From Nephromyces sp. MM_2019 (taxonomy: Eukaryota; Apicomplexa; Aconoidasida; Nephromycida): DNA of 64,000 nucleotides. Made by a program: the position numbers and the translations under genes. Within the stretch, counting starts at the first letter, position 1. Every line of letters starts with the position of its first letter. Location: positions 1 through 64,000 of the forward strand of contig JADHZB010000745.1 in NCBI GenBank assembly GCA_015657535.1, read 5' to 3'. The notes under the pieces were generated by a model. The model did not search any database. It was given only the letters and a program-made list of their open reading frames with translations, and was not told the DNA's origin. Below, one piece after another: positions 49,621 through 62,888 of the stretch.

Positions 49621-52600
49621 TTAGTCTTTCCCTAGCAATTTTTCTAGCAGTTTCAAGGCTCTCCAGTTCTGAAGCTGCAATTTCCGGCTCTTCCTAAAAA
49701 AAGTATCAGCAAAGATATTATTATGATGGGCGTGAAAGCATAAAAATCTGCCATTTTATTTAGAAATAAAACAGCGCTCTCAGTGAATCACACGAGCTAA
49801 CAAGAAACTCTCGGTCCCCTAGCTGTACCAAAAACTCCAATAATATAATGAGCGGACCCCATAAAATGTCTGATGATGAGCTCATAAGCTATTTAAGGAG
49901 TTTCATAGATGCCATTCTTGAACTGATCAACCAGGAAATTAAAAAGCAAACCACTTTGAACTCAGTATAACAGCAACGCTTGCAAGAAGAAATCTACGGA
50001 TGATGATAATCTACCATATAAAAAAAATTCGCTGGTGATCCTCCTCCTCCTCCCTCTAAAATAGTCCAATGCAAAATAATAGACGGACGCACACAACACA
50101 TAAATCTAAGTGCGCATAAAAATGCTATATTCTTCACTTATTCGAATTCACCTCGTAGTTTTTATAGTTAGCAGTGGCTACTGCTGGACAGCCTTCATCT
50201 GGTTCATGCGAAATTGCGACTGAAAAAAGTGACACAAAAAATATTCAAAGCTTTTTTAACGTTACAAAAAGCGCCAGAAAAAGCTGAAAATGATAAGAAT
50301 CTGTAATTTGTTTTTTAAATTGCTAAATTAAAAGAGTTAGCAAAAGCTGCAACTAAATTTTTTATTTTATTCATGCGCTTGAAAAAAAAAGCCAAGAAAG
50401 CTAATAGAACTCAGCTGCTGCAGAAGATGAAAACTACCAAGTTTTTAGCAACGTAGATAGGCCCAACCAAACACAGGAGAACAGTAAAGCATACACCCAA
50501 AATCCACATCACTGTCAAAAATTTCTGAATTTCAACTAAGGTCTTCACACAAAATCTTCCACTACAACTAATGACTGCATTTCTTCGCAAACTAAGCAAA
50601 GCTAAAGGTAAAAAGAGGATAAATACTCTGAAAATACGGGGGGGTTTTTTAAATCAAAATTTATTGTGGCTAAAATTAATTATAATATCTACTTTCATTA
50701 AAAAAATATATATTAATAGTAAAATAGCGTCCATAAAAGCAGCGACAGCTGCAGAACTAGAATCTGGTTCTTTAAAACATTCTCGTTAACTAAAAATTTG
50801 ATATTAAAAAAATTGTATGAAGCAAAATAAGACAGCATTATCTGGTTTATCAATCTTTTTAAGAACAAAATTCAACCTCGCATTTAAGCTTCTTGTAAAA
50901 AAGCAATCAAAAATGACTGCAGAATCATGAAATAGTCGTTTAAGTGTATCGAACCCACTTTTTTTTTGATGAAAAGGCGTGCTAACAAGCTTTAATGCGT
51001 TGTCAATGCAAAAACGATGAAATTTTAGCCGAAAAATTGCACCAAACCAATTTCATACTCCAAAAAAATTGCTGGTTTTAGCTTTATTTGCTACGAAAAT
51101 CCCAGTGAAGATTGGTGGCACCGGCTTAGCCTTGAGAAAAAAAATCAAAATATCAGCCTTTAGCAAGCAGATTTAATCATAGAGGATTGACCAGAAAAAA
51201 TTATAATATCCAAACCTAAGCAACTCGAAAAAGTGATTTTCTCACAATTTCCCCCCCCTTCAAAAGAGCGAAAATGCTACTTTAATGTATCACTCTTACC
51301 CTTCGAGGTAGTGGCAGAAGCAGGCTTTCCGCTAAACTCGGTCCTCCTACTTGCCTTTAGATTCTGTGGAGCTTTTGCCTTTACAAAATTGCCACCCTCT
51401 CCTACAGCCTCATAGTCTGAATTCTCATCATCATAAAAATCACGGTATAGGGAATAGTCTTCCCGCGAAGAATCACTTTTTTCGTCAAAGCCTGAGTGTA
51501 AAAGCAAAAACATTTCATTAGAAAACCCGAATTTTCTTCAAATTAACTTATAGAAAAGACAAAACTTGAAGATTCCAACTCTACAGACCTACAAAACTCG
51601 CAACACACGTACACATGAGGAAAAAGATGAAGAATCACCAAGAAAAATGCGTGCGCGATTCAATCATATACAATAAAAATACCTGGATTTCGGCTATGAA
51701 TGTTGGTATATTGAGGGGAATTATCGAAAAAATCAGATACTTCACCCCACTGGTTACTCCTTTCAAACTCATCATCCTGACGCCGAAATTCGCTCACATC
51801 ACCCGCATTTTCATCCAAACCTGAAAAGTCTTGATCCCCACGCTTATACCGATTAACCAGATAGGAACGATATTCTAAGCAGTAATCTGTTCTTCCTGAT
51901 ATCTTATCAAGTCGCTGACAAAACCTAGATAGAGAGTCATTGTGAGGATAAGTTTCTTGCAAAAAACCTGCCATCATATTCATCAAGACCTTGAAGTCAT
52001 GATGAAGATCCCGAATCTTTCGGGCCTGCAAGTATTGCTTGAACTGCTCCAGAATAGCAGCATCTTGGGTGTGTTCGAGTTTTTTTTCGTTCATTTCATA
52101 TTCCTTCTTACGCACCACCTCTTTTCGTGCCTCTTCATTGGATAGATAAACGCATTCTTCGTGTTTAGTCCTTTTCAAGCGCATGAAAAGATCAAATAAC
52201 GCGTCTTTACGGGGCCAGCCTAGTGCATCATTGGGGTTCTGTTGATAAAAAGTGTTTAAAGTTAACTTGGGCTGCAAGGATCTCCTTCGCTCAGCATTAA
52301 CCTCGGGAGCCTGAAGATCCGGATCGGGTAAGAGGCCTGAAACACACAATGCATTGGAAAAACGTGGTAATACGCCGCATTTTCCTGAATAAGAGTATTT
52401 CTATAGTTGTAGGATAACTGAATAGTTGGGGTGCAGGCAGAAATTTCCAGAGAAAATCACAAAGAGAAGCTGTAACCATATAAAAACTGATAGAAATGTT
52501 TTTTTCACGAAATATACATTATATATTTGTAAAGTAATCGTATGTTTTTGAGAGAAAGAGAATGTTAATCGCCTTTTAGATGGCAGTATAAAATCAAATA

Positions 52601-53582
52601 GACATCGAAATATTCCCTCCTTAAAACGTGGTAAATCTATAAGAAGAAAAAAGAAGGCGTCAAAGCTGAAAAATTATCTGAAAATAAATGAATTTTTCAG
52701 CTATGGTTCGTCAAAAAGGAGTGCTTAGGGCTAAGCATACTTTTTTTTTGAAGAAACAAGTTTTTTAAAAAATGCAACTCATAAACAAAAAAATTTTCAG
52801 GCATAAGAAAATTCTGCTTGAAGTGGATGGTAGAAGAAGCTCTAATAGAAGCAACAACTCACGCAAACTTTTCCTCCTGGAAAAAGATTAGAAAAAGCCC
52901 TTATTCATCATAAGTTTTTAATTTAAAAAAGCCTGCCCTTCAAAGTCTTGAGACTCAAAAAGAAACAAAAAGTATGCAAAGGAAAATCTCCACAATTGGG
53001 ATGGGGCTTAGTAAGATATATAGTCATCAGAAACTTCCAAAAAAAAGAGGCATAATAATCTGTTCTTTAATGCTCTAGCTTAGGAACGATTTGCTTCCTA
53101 CATGTCACACGAGAGCTAGAGCTGCAGAGTGCATATAAAGTAGCAAAACGGCCATGAAAAAAAGTTAAATTATTTGCTCAATTTACTGATTTACGGTATA
53201 TTTGTATTGTTTACGATAAATTTCAATCAGAAAAAATATAGCACTAAAAAGCCGGAAAATTGTATAGATGTGCAAAAAGCTTATTGCTATCATTAGTATA
53301 AGCAGTAATTTGGCTCAATATGGCTCTTTCGCGATGAAACAAAAGGGGTTAAGTTCAAGGTTTACCATTATCTGAAGCTTCAGAATTACGTTCAAATGCG
53401 TTAGTACCACTTTCAGGGTTTACGTAATCTTGGGTGAAACTTGAAGATTCTCCAAATTTCTTAGAATTGTGGCTTTCTGCTGCATGCACAGGGGATTCAA
53501 ATGGAACATCCTGCTGTAGTGGACTACCAATATCATTTTGATACTCATCGTCATCCCAAAAGTCATTAAAAAGAGTTGCCAT
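49621..53582 (-). CDS. unrecognised protein with acidic N-terminus, coiled coil and C-terminal two-TM hairpin, 7 exons
   Basis: Exons: 53582-53366, 52336-51683, 51491-51300, 50769-50693, 50524-50438, 50219-50182, 49693-49621. They total 1338 nt (445 aa) and all phases agree. The start (MATLFNDFWDDDEYQ) has an AAAAAATGG context. Residues 1-72 are acidic and Ser-rich. Residues 73-290 are charged and helical with a likely coiled coil (NEEARKEVVRKKEYEMNEK). A second acidic stretch follows (SREDYSLYRDFYDDENSD). Two hydrophobic segments lie at about 362-379 (AFMDAILLLIYIFLM) and 382-405 (FLTVMWILGVCFTVLLCLVG), nearly back to back, and the protein ends with a basic tail (KSRKLQLQNWRALKLLEK). A large cytosolic head, a C-terminal membrane hairpin and a short basic tail would suit an ER or Golgi membrane protein. 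A reticulon-like hairpin is one guess, with no motif to prove it. Reading straight through the exon 3 donor would give a protein without TM segments. Confidence 0.62.
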
Positions 53583-55861
53583 TTTTTAGGAAAAAACCAT
53601 ATAAAAAAAGACTTAATTTAGTGGCAGCTGAGATTTGTTTAGAGCTTGAAAGATAAAAAAATCCTTTTCCTTCAGAGTATTTTTATAGGATCCGTCAAGC
53701 AAACTTAACGAGTGCTGCATGATACACACGAGAAATCGGAAGCCGGGTCATAATATTTTCTGCCAGTCGAAGAGCCCAAAAAAACTTCAACTATAGTAGC
53801 ATAAGTGGAAATGAAAGTAGGAAAAGAAACTGTTAGACCATCAAATATATATTCCTTTCCCATAGAGATTTCCCTGTGCCCTTTCCAAAACTCAAAAAGC
53901 TTTCCAAACAGTTATAGCAGAATTCAGGCCTATGAAGATCTATTTAAGGCTTAAAGAGTTAAATTACATATCTGTACTTTTATCAGCAATTTTCGTATTT
54001 TCATAGAATCTACCTTGGTAGCAGCCATATTCCCATAAATATTGGATAGCAGGAAATTATCATCACGCTATCGATAAAGCAAGAATTTACGCAGACTTTT
54101 CCACACCTGAGGTGAAGAAAAGCTATTTAAGCAATCAATAGATTATAGTGACAACTTGAATAAACTAAGGGTGGACGGGGTAAGTCTCAGAAATTTCTCT
54201 TAAAAGATTCCTCCTTTTTGGTATCTCTTTCTTGTTATTTTCCGCTGGATAAGGCCATCTTCAGTAAATGCATGTATGCGAATGACACTAGCGTGTATAC
54301 CGCGTGATGAATACCAAAGATTTTTCCAGGTAAAAATATCACGTAGGCACCTCGGAAGCTCCTGTTTAAGTAGGGCTCTATCAATAATAAAAAACTCGCT
54401 GAACAGATATTAAGGAATTTTTCAATCTAAATCATTGGTAAAAAAATTTACGACAATAAATCTGCCAGCTTAAAAAATATTGGATGAGGCGTATATAAGC
54501 GCTCTTAAATACCAGCATCTTAAAGCAGAATATTGTGGAGGACTTAATGGCTCTGTGAACCCTCATAAAATCATATGGTACAAGCGACACTAAACTTCTT
54601 CATGTAATCTCCATTTAGAGCCAATTTAGCTAGTAAATAAAGACGATAAACATCTAAAAACCTAATCCACAAATATAGTAATTTTTACCTTAAACTTTCT
54701 TGCATTCTAAGTCAACAAGTATCAAAACAGAAGCAGGCATCAGAAAAGGAGGTACAAAATATACCTTTAAAGACGTGCTAATTTTAGAAAAAATCCGGAA
54801 GTGCAGAATAACTTCAACTTATCCTAACGCCTCTCCGGATTTTACAATCTTCTACTTTAGATTTATTGGGCTAGTCAATATTTGAGGCAAAATGTCACAT
54901 GAGCGCTTGTGAAATAATTGGGATACTCCCCAGTACCTGAAGCACAATCGGGTTACCATGCTGGGTTTCGCAAAAATCAATAGTTTCTAAAAGCTAACAG
55001 GGTGAGCTGGAAAAAATATAAAGCGAAGAACTCCTATCTAAAATCGAAAAAAGTACAGGCACATTTTCTCCATATGAGTGTAAAAACACTCGAAAATATA
55101 CAAAAAACAACAACAAACGACCTCCAGTACACATGAAATTTGAAAAAAAAAGCTTGAAAATAGGCCGTAGGCCAACAATGGAGCATCATAGTCAAGACCC
55201 CATAAAGCTTCTCCAGCTTAATTTAGATAATTAATTATACAGCCAACACATCTACATATACTCCCAATTATAGAGAGCAACTCATCATGTCCATCGACAA
55301 ATTTCACTGGAAAAAAGTTAATTGCAATTCCAAAATAATTCGGAGCAATGAAAATTTAAAGACAAGCGGTTTATGTATAAGCTCATAGTAGCGACAAATT
55401 TCAATGACTGCATAGGCAAAATAGAGTTGTGGCATGAAGTTTGGGGTTCAGGCAGGTTTGCAAGTTCAAGAGGAGAATATAAAATATTTACAATAAGCAG
55501 GGGAGTTCCAAAGTATAGATAATATTTGTGTATGTGTGTGTGTCTAGAATTCACCAAAAAGTTCTCATAGTGTGTGTAACTCCTATTCCATCTTCTGCAT
55601 CTATTTCCTACGTACTTGTGGAGAGACCGTAAAGCACGCAAACTCATAGGCTTCTATGAGAGAAATACCAGCCTGAGTCGTAATCCTATTTTTGATCTTT
55701 AGGGGTCCATTGAAGAATAAACATCTCAAATCGCACAGCTACCACAGCGGATCCATCACTGTATGTTAAAGTGTGGTACGAGCATGTCCTTCAGTATAAT
55801 TATCAAATTATTATGATTCGAAGTAATAGAATTTATTTTGGGATCATGAATGTATGACCGA

Positions 55862-55902
55862 TGGTTTCCAGTTTAGACATTCATGTACAGGTCTGGAAAC
55901 CA
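55862..55902. other. 10-bp perfect inverted repeat
   Basis: TGGTTTCCAG (55862-55871) and CTGGAAACCA (55893-55902) flank a 21-base spacer, forming a potential hairpin. Confidence 0.5.
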
Positions 55903-57571
55903 CTGCTTTTCAGTGACTATTCCATATGATACTTTCGGTATTTCGCGTTATGCTTGTCAACAACGAACAAGCAAGAACACGCCATGTCCCCACCTCAGTG
56001 CTTTCAAGGTATCAAGAGAAACATGGTTCCTTCAACATAATGGAGCATATCTACCAGCCTAGTGATTGACCAGCTGAACGGTTTCGCCCTGAAGACCTCT
56101 GATGCCAGCGATCATTCTGAATTATTTGCGAAGTTAGGAAAGTATTATAAGGACCATGTATAATGAGCGCCAAATCTAATAAGCACCGCAGAAAATTTGC
56201 GAAGCATGCTGCAACTCGAATTAGCTGCATAAACTGTATAGTATATGCTAAGGCATTTAGCTCTGGGTGGTATCAGAGACTATGGCTCGGCCTTAGGTGA
56301 AATCGGTTAATTTCATTAGTACCTCCTTATTTATTTTAGACTCAACAAACTCACACGCGCGCACATGGTCTCTAGATTGGAAGCAGAACCCTACTTGTAA
56401 AGGATATAAAAAGGAGGAAGTACCAATGGTATCGCAATTTTTTTCTTGTGGTGGAGCACGGAAAAAAGTTTATCTTATGAAATGGAGGTGCTGGGGTATG
56501 ACTGATGACTTACATATTAGAAGTGTACCCAAACTCTATTCCGGGAATGTGTGGATAGATTATGCTTTCTGCCCTATTTTCAAGGTAAAAGAACAGCTTA
56601 AGAAAAACCATCTTTCCAACTGTTTACCCTTAAATGTATTGTCCTTTTTCTTACGAAGCACTCAGGCGCTACATCCTACCCTGGCATAATGGTATATATT
56701 GGAGCTAAAGCGGAAATAATGGGGTTCAAGATACAAGTAAAGTAATACATGAACTCCACTGCTTTTTTCCTGCCTTATCAAATTGAAAGATAATTTTAAA
56801 ATTGCCATATTTTGTTGTGATTTTGCACGTGGGACATTCATTAAGGCTTAAAAGCAGCAAGGTCATCTCCACATAATCACTTGCGTATTGTTTCAAACTT
56901 TTCGTCGTGCAATGCGAATGGCAGCCTTCGGTGGATTATATCTGAACCATAATTATGTAACTCCTGGGTTTAAAATTTTCTGCCCCTCCAGCGAAAATAA
57001 GGGGGAAGACAAGCTGCGTTTTTCCTGAAGTAGCAGAAAACACTAAGCATTCTAGGCTTTTTATAACTTTGCATCGACCGATATAATCAAAGTCATGCAA
57101 TGAGAAAACCTTAAAATCGCGATGGAAATTATCAGTTACAAGCTATGAAAACGAATACTGCGGAAATATTTCAGAGAATGCCTTTGAAACGATTTCTACC
57201 AGCAAAGCGTGAAAGTTTTATACGTTAGTATAGCTGAGGCATTTCAGGATTTCATGGGTTAACTTATTAAACTATTCTTGACTTTGATATCGATCCCGCT
57301 GGTTTGCCAACGAAGGATACGCACGCAAAAAAATGGCTGCAAAGCATGACTAAGTATGCGGTCTTTTTTCAGTGACGTAGAATTTAGTACGAGATAAAAG
57401 ATTTATGGCTAGATTCTCCTGCAAATATTCTAAGAGTGCCGAAAAAACTTCAATTTGATCACCGGGTTCGCCTAGATATATTGTAAAAAAATTTTTTAAC
57501 TATCAGTACTTGGATGATACAAATATCTACTCAGAAAACTTTTCGGGAAATAGCATACGCACAGTTACTAG

Positions 57572-57805
57572 TTAGCATATATGTGTAAATCTGGTTGGAA
57601 ATACCTGCAAAACCACAGCTAATGCAGTAAGCTTCACACTCTGCTCCGCACTCAATATGACCATGCCGTTAATTAGTTGCGCACTCGCACTATGGTATGG
57701 ACTGTACGCAAAGGACAGTAGCACAAAACCATTATGTATTGCATTTTTATTTGGCCCATTCGTGACCTCCACGCTTGTTTCCAGAGGAAAAAATCCATAG
57801 TGCAA
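57572..57805 (-). CDS. possible isolated exon, product unknown
   Basis: This minus-strand frame of about 70 codons has balanced, non-repetitive composition (LLSFAYSPYHSASAQL, VILSAEQSVKLTALAVV) and runs into a CAG|GTATTT donor at its 3' end. No clear acceptor, start codon or partner exon was found, and another frame over the same bases is also partly open. It could be a real exon, a decayed gene or chance. It shows no sequence similarity by eye to the secreted protein at 2.3-4.8 kb. Confidence 0.25.
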   Translation of the reverse strand: MHYGFFPLETSVEVTNGPNKNAIHNGFVLLSFAYSPYHSASAQLINGMVILSAEQSVKLTALAVVLQVFPTRFTHIC

Positions 57806-60800
57806 GAGAAAATTGAATCATGAAACTTATTATTCCAAGTAGCAGTATATATTTTGAACGTTTCTTGGCTTTACCACAAAGTTGCATGAAGATTTTTACA
57901 GCAGTTAATTCTTTTACTATCTTAGTCTTTTTATGGCGAAGGCTTTAACTGATACTACACATTGCTACAATAGGCATTATTTTCGATATCGTGACATTTA
58001 AAGTTTCGCATACTGCCAGCTATATATATTAAACTCGATTAAGGCTATTATGCTATCAAACAAGAGTTATTAGTATGCAAAGAAGCCTTTAATTGCTATG
58101 CGACGCATCGAAAAGAGCATTTCGCGATGCCAATTTATATTGAGAAAGAGTGCTATACGCATAGATTTTAGCCCTAATAAATACGCCTCGAAGTCAGTTT
58201 ACAAAGGATACCGCTTGTGATCTGGAGGAGCTAAATAATAGTTACCAATGGAGAGAGAAATGGGTATCATACAAATGCGCTATTAATATGAAGCTTAGGA
58301 AGAGTATCTGCCGGAAAAAATGCAGTCCTAACTTTTTTTGTTTCACAGCACCGCTAAGTCACGACTTCTATAAGTCTCTAGCAGCTATAACTAATGTTTC
58401 TACACGTGTCTCTCTGCTAGCTTGATAGTATTCTTGCAAAGGAAGCGCAGATCATTGGCTGTTCCAGCAGGCAGGCAATTCGATTGCAGTTGACAAATAG
58501 CTTTCATCATTGGCTCATTTACTTCCTAACTCGCTTTTGCGGATTCACTGTCAGATCAATACTGAAAGCAAGCTCGTATGCATAGGTGTTGGCACTTATT
58601 TTATAAGAAAAAATATATAGAAAAAAAGAAAATGCTTTGCTTTTATGTTAGAAACTGTGTGATGCGGATTATAAGAAGGTATTACTTATCTGGCAAATCC
58701 TTGTGAGCAGTTTGATATATAGAAGCATGCTTTAGAGGAATGTGGTCCTAGTCGAAGTAAATGAAAAAGGCTATTGAAATCAGAAAACCCATGGTTTGCT
58801 TCATCTTGTGAGTGCTATGTCACATTTCAACTAAATCTACGGTGCTATGCCAAAATTGCAAATAGAATAAGCCAGCTGGTGGACTACACAAATAAAGTAC
58901 AGCTCGCACCTTCTTTTTTCGTTGAGGCATACTGGGTTAATTTCTGGATTGCCAGCAATGCGTTGGTTGTACTGCATTATAGCTGATACGGAAAAGGTTG
59001 GTTACCCGGTTATTAACAATGGGAATGACATTAAAAAAAAACGTCAACTTTGACTTGTTACCGCTATCCGCTTTATCGTACTGCTGTTTCACCTGTTATT
59101 CCTTGTTTCGCAAAAGTTTTATTGCTAGTATAAATATGCAGCAAGTTAGTCTAGTGTTCGGTGCAAGTTTTTCCCGCCAGAACCTCAAAATCTACTTATA
59201 ACTATCACCCAAAAAAATTTTGCTACGCAAACAGTGTTAGAAAAGAAACTTTACAGGGTCCATGCCATGATCTCACTTGAAAAAGTAAAATGACACTTTA
59301 TAATAAATATTATAAATGATGTTATTTCGTAAAAATATTTTATTTTTTTGGCGTTATTATTTTAATAAAAATTAAAGTTCTGCTGAACTAGAAGTGTTTA
59401 ACTTTTGTTCCATAGGAGGCTGAGACACTATGATTCGCATATCTCATACCTCGCGTGGACTCATTTGCTCAAAACCACCACCCTCGGGCATGTTTGCTTA
59501 AAATGAAAATACGAATATTTTTCGCAAGACTAAGGCAGTATATAGGATTGTTTCGGAGTACCAGTCAGCGGGTAAAAATAATTGATTTTTAAAGTTTTCA
59601 TCATACAAAAAAAAGCTCACACTATATATGATGAATTAGTGAGCGTAGCTGCTGGATTGATCAGAAAAAACCTGTAGCACATTAAAGGTTATTCCAAATT
59701 GGCACTTTATCGCTGGCAAAATAAGGAGAAAACTTGTATTAGCTAGGCAATATCTTTGAAACTAGTTGAAACAGTTTGACCATAACAAGCCAAGTGTATT
59801 GCTGACCCGCAGGTCTCAAAGAAGCAGTCTTCTACTATTCACTTCTTATCACCCTAGTTCTCTCAAGACTGCATGTGAGAGTAAGCCCTTCCGCTTGGTA
59901 TAGTAATAAGACTTGTTATTTATTTTTACAAATGAATTATTTCATGATACTTATTATTCGTGTTATATCATAATTAAACGATTAAAAGGACTTAATTTGC
60001 AGATAGAAGTTCAGTACAATAAGGAGTTTCTTTGAAAGGGTTGGTTTCGACATGAAGCTCTTGCTGGGATGTTGCATTTCATATACATGCACAGAAAGCG
60101 GTTGTCATGACCAAGGGGCCAGTAACTACAAATTTTTCGGTACCTACTTTATTAACCCTGAGAAGTTACGATTTTTTGCGCACATAATTTTCTCGTGAAA
60201 CATTGAAGTCTTTTGATTAAGCTGGCATTAATATTTTGAGAGATGAACCAAAGCACGATCTATTAGCCAGCTAATAGATTTGAAAATTTATAATATTTTG
60301 CTTGAAAAATTGCATCTGCTTGTAATAATATCTATTCATTTTCGACTCAAAGCATGAATCCGTCACTTTTATCCAATTTAAGCAGGGCCTAATTGTTTGC
60401 CTATGTAAATACGGAGGTCGACCTGTTCTAAAGCAAGTTGTTAACACAATTGGTGTTGCTGCTGTTGCAATAGCTTTTATCGTAGTAACTTTCTCTACTG
60501 AGATTATGGTTCATAAAGCCGTACCCTGCTGAAAGAAAGTAGCTTTTTGTGGGTACATATCACTGTTCACAGCATAGTAAGTTATGAGGCAACTGCCGAG
60601 AATAATTGTACTCAAACAGTTTCTAAACACTGTTTACTTCGTAGACGGTCTCAATCACTGAAATGCTGGTGAACTTCATGCTGGAAATATGTAGGACCTT
60701 GTACAACTTGGATTTGTATAATAGTGAGCACAGTACCTCCGAGCTATTTATAAAGTAAAATTATATGAAAAGGTCAGCTAGTGATATCTGATTGTTTAAT

Positions 60801-62681
60801 ATAGCATTAGAGAGTTGAAAATATAGCAATAGTAAAGCTTTCAATTCAGTATGCTGTCAATATTTTCATCGAATATGCCGCGAGTGTTATCAAAATCTTA
60901 AGGAACCGACGTTTTATACGATCTTTTTCATGCGCGTAGCAAGTGACTACCCAGCTTCCCAGTTATTGAAATCAAAGTTTAGCTACCACATTTTTTCTTG
61001 CTGTTGAATCGTATTTATGAAGTTCAATCACGCTGCATTTCATATATATATTATTGGAATGTGCTAGACAAACACCACGCATAATGCAGATTTACAGTAG
61101 CTGTTCAATGGAGCCTGTTTTTGTGAAATGCAAGTTAGCTTAAAAGGTTGCCTGCAGGAAAGCATTAATACTTCAATAACGCTACGTCATAACAGAAATT
61201 AGGGATAAGTTATCGCAGCCGATACCTTCAGTAAACATAAAAGCAAAAAATCAAGGCAACATAAAAGGCTACCAGAACTACTTCCCATGAAATAAAAACA
61301 CTACTGCTTCCAAAACGAAAAAACAATCGTAAGAATAACAACTAGTTCATTACACCTATGCTCCCAATTCGCTTCCGCTAGTCTCACCCATAGCTATTTT
61401 TTAGACCTTCCAACGACTGCGAGATCATTAAAGGGTATAACTCCAGTTTTAGCAACAATCACAAAAGCTTTAATTTTTTCTCCTGATTGTGCTTGTGCTA
61501 ATAATACCTAGATGTTTTTACTAATGTCAGTACCATCAAAAAAACACATTCCTCTCGAAAAAACAATGATGATTTGACCACGACTCCCCAGTAGTTTCGA
61601 TGCGTCTCCGTGATGTATTGGTTGCATCAAGATAAGACCCGCTTGCGGTGTACGCCGGGGTGGTATGCTAAGACAGCACCGCAAAACAACCAGATGCTCT
61701 AACCTTTGGGAAACTCCATATGCTTAGCAAAGAAGTTAAGGTGTCTTCACAAAACGACAGTGGCGAGTATTACATACAACGGCGCTAGTTCCAACGTGTA
61801 AACGCGGGAAATTACGCGTCTTCGCATTCCTTTCTGAGATATATGACTGTGGTAGCTGATATTGTCCGTTTATGAACCTGTTCACCCTGAGAAAAATGGG
61901 TGCTTAAGCACAAGTTTGTATATAGTAGTTTATCGAGATTTTTAGTTTTCGGCACGGCTTAACTTTATTTCCGCTTGCCCTTGGCATGCCACTCTTCCCA
62001 AAAAAGCGCATTCTTGCCATGATGCAGTAACTTGGAAGTTCTAAATGGGGACTCCGTATGAATTTCTACCCCTGCGACACCGCAGGAACTTTGTGAGACC
62101 TTCGCTTAGCTCATGAGGTACCACAAAAAAGAGGAGGGTGGAAAGGACTCCTCGGTATGCTTCTCTTGTTCTCTTGGTAAAATATGTGAAAGTGATAGGA
62201 CCGCATATTCATTTGAGATTAGGAGTAGTTCTTAGATTCAAGTATTAGCAAAGTTTTTAGCTGGTATCTTGGGGCTATGATGTCTCTTGCTCTCTTCTTG
62301 CATTGAAAGCTACCATCACATAAATTTGGTACTTCTGCCTAAAGGGGTATACGCTCTAAACACTCATGCACTTTGTAAGTCTTTGATGTGTAGAATTTAC
62401 AAAAACTGAGATTAGGTTTCAGTAGCAAAGCATATTGGTGTATTCTACTTATTTTGCTCCCCATAAAAATTGATGTTTGGCGCTATTAGCGCATATTTAT
62501 TATAAAAGTTTAGTTGCTGGCAATGTGTGGCATTGAAACATAGGGCATGCATACTAAATGATGAACTTTAAAAAATGACTAGAGCTATTTTCTTTTATAT
62601 GTATCGCATTTTGTAAACACGCTTGTGATTAAGTGAATAGAAATTATTCATTTAGTTGCTTGCTGATACCACCAAGGATAG

Positions 62682-62888
62682 CTTCTTGAGGATATTCGAT
62701 TTTATGGGCAGTTGTGTGATGCCTTCTTTTGCACTGCTAATGGGAATCATATAATTTCAAAAGTTATAGGTATATATTGTAGGTTGTTAAAAATTAAATA
62801 TGGAAGTTATTCTTATGCAACGCCTAAGGGGCATTTTTTGTCTTGGCTGCATTCTCTAGATGATACAAAAGATCAGCTGGAAGCATGA
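62682..62888 (+). CDS. terminal exon of an unrecognised gene
   Basis: After an AAGGATAG acceptor, 68 sense codons run to a TGA. Composition is convincingly protein-like: EDIRFYGQLCDAFFCTANGN, then GSYSYATPKGHFLSWLHSL, then a charged end (DDTKDQLEA). There is no start codon in the frame and a TAG immediately upstream of the acceptor, so this must be a 3' exon if it is real. Upstream exons should lie in 60-62.6 kb but I could not place them. I do not recognise the family. Confidence 0.4.
   Translation, partial: LLEDIRFYGQLCDAFFCTANGNHIISKVIGIYCRLLKIKYGSYSYATPKGHFLSWLHSLDDTKDQLEA

Larger units (their letters stand above)
53583..62681. other. gene-poor region
   Basis: No complete gene is supported. 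Two stretches look more coding than their neighbours. The first is 57805-57572 (-), whose frame ends in a CAG|GTATTT donor and reads SVEVTNGPNKNAIHNGFVL. The second is 56297-56689 (+), Trp/Cys-containing, with a CAAG|GTAAAA donor at about 56584. Neither could be linked to other exons. A 10-bp inverted repeat lies at 55862-55902 and a TG run near 55528-55543. Exons upstream of the one at 62682 should lie toward the right end but were not resolved. Confidence 0.4.
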
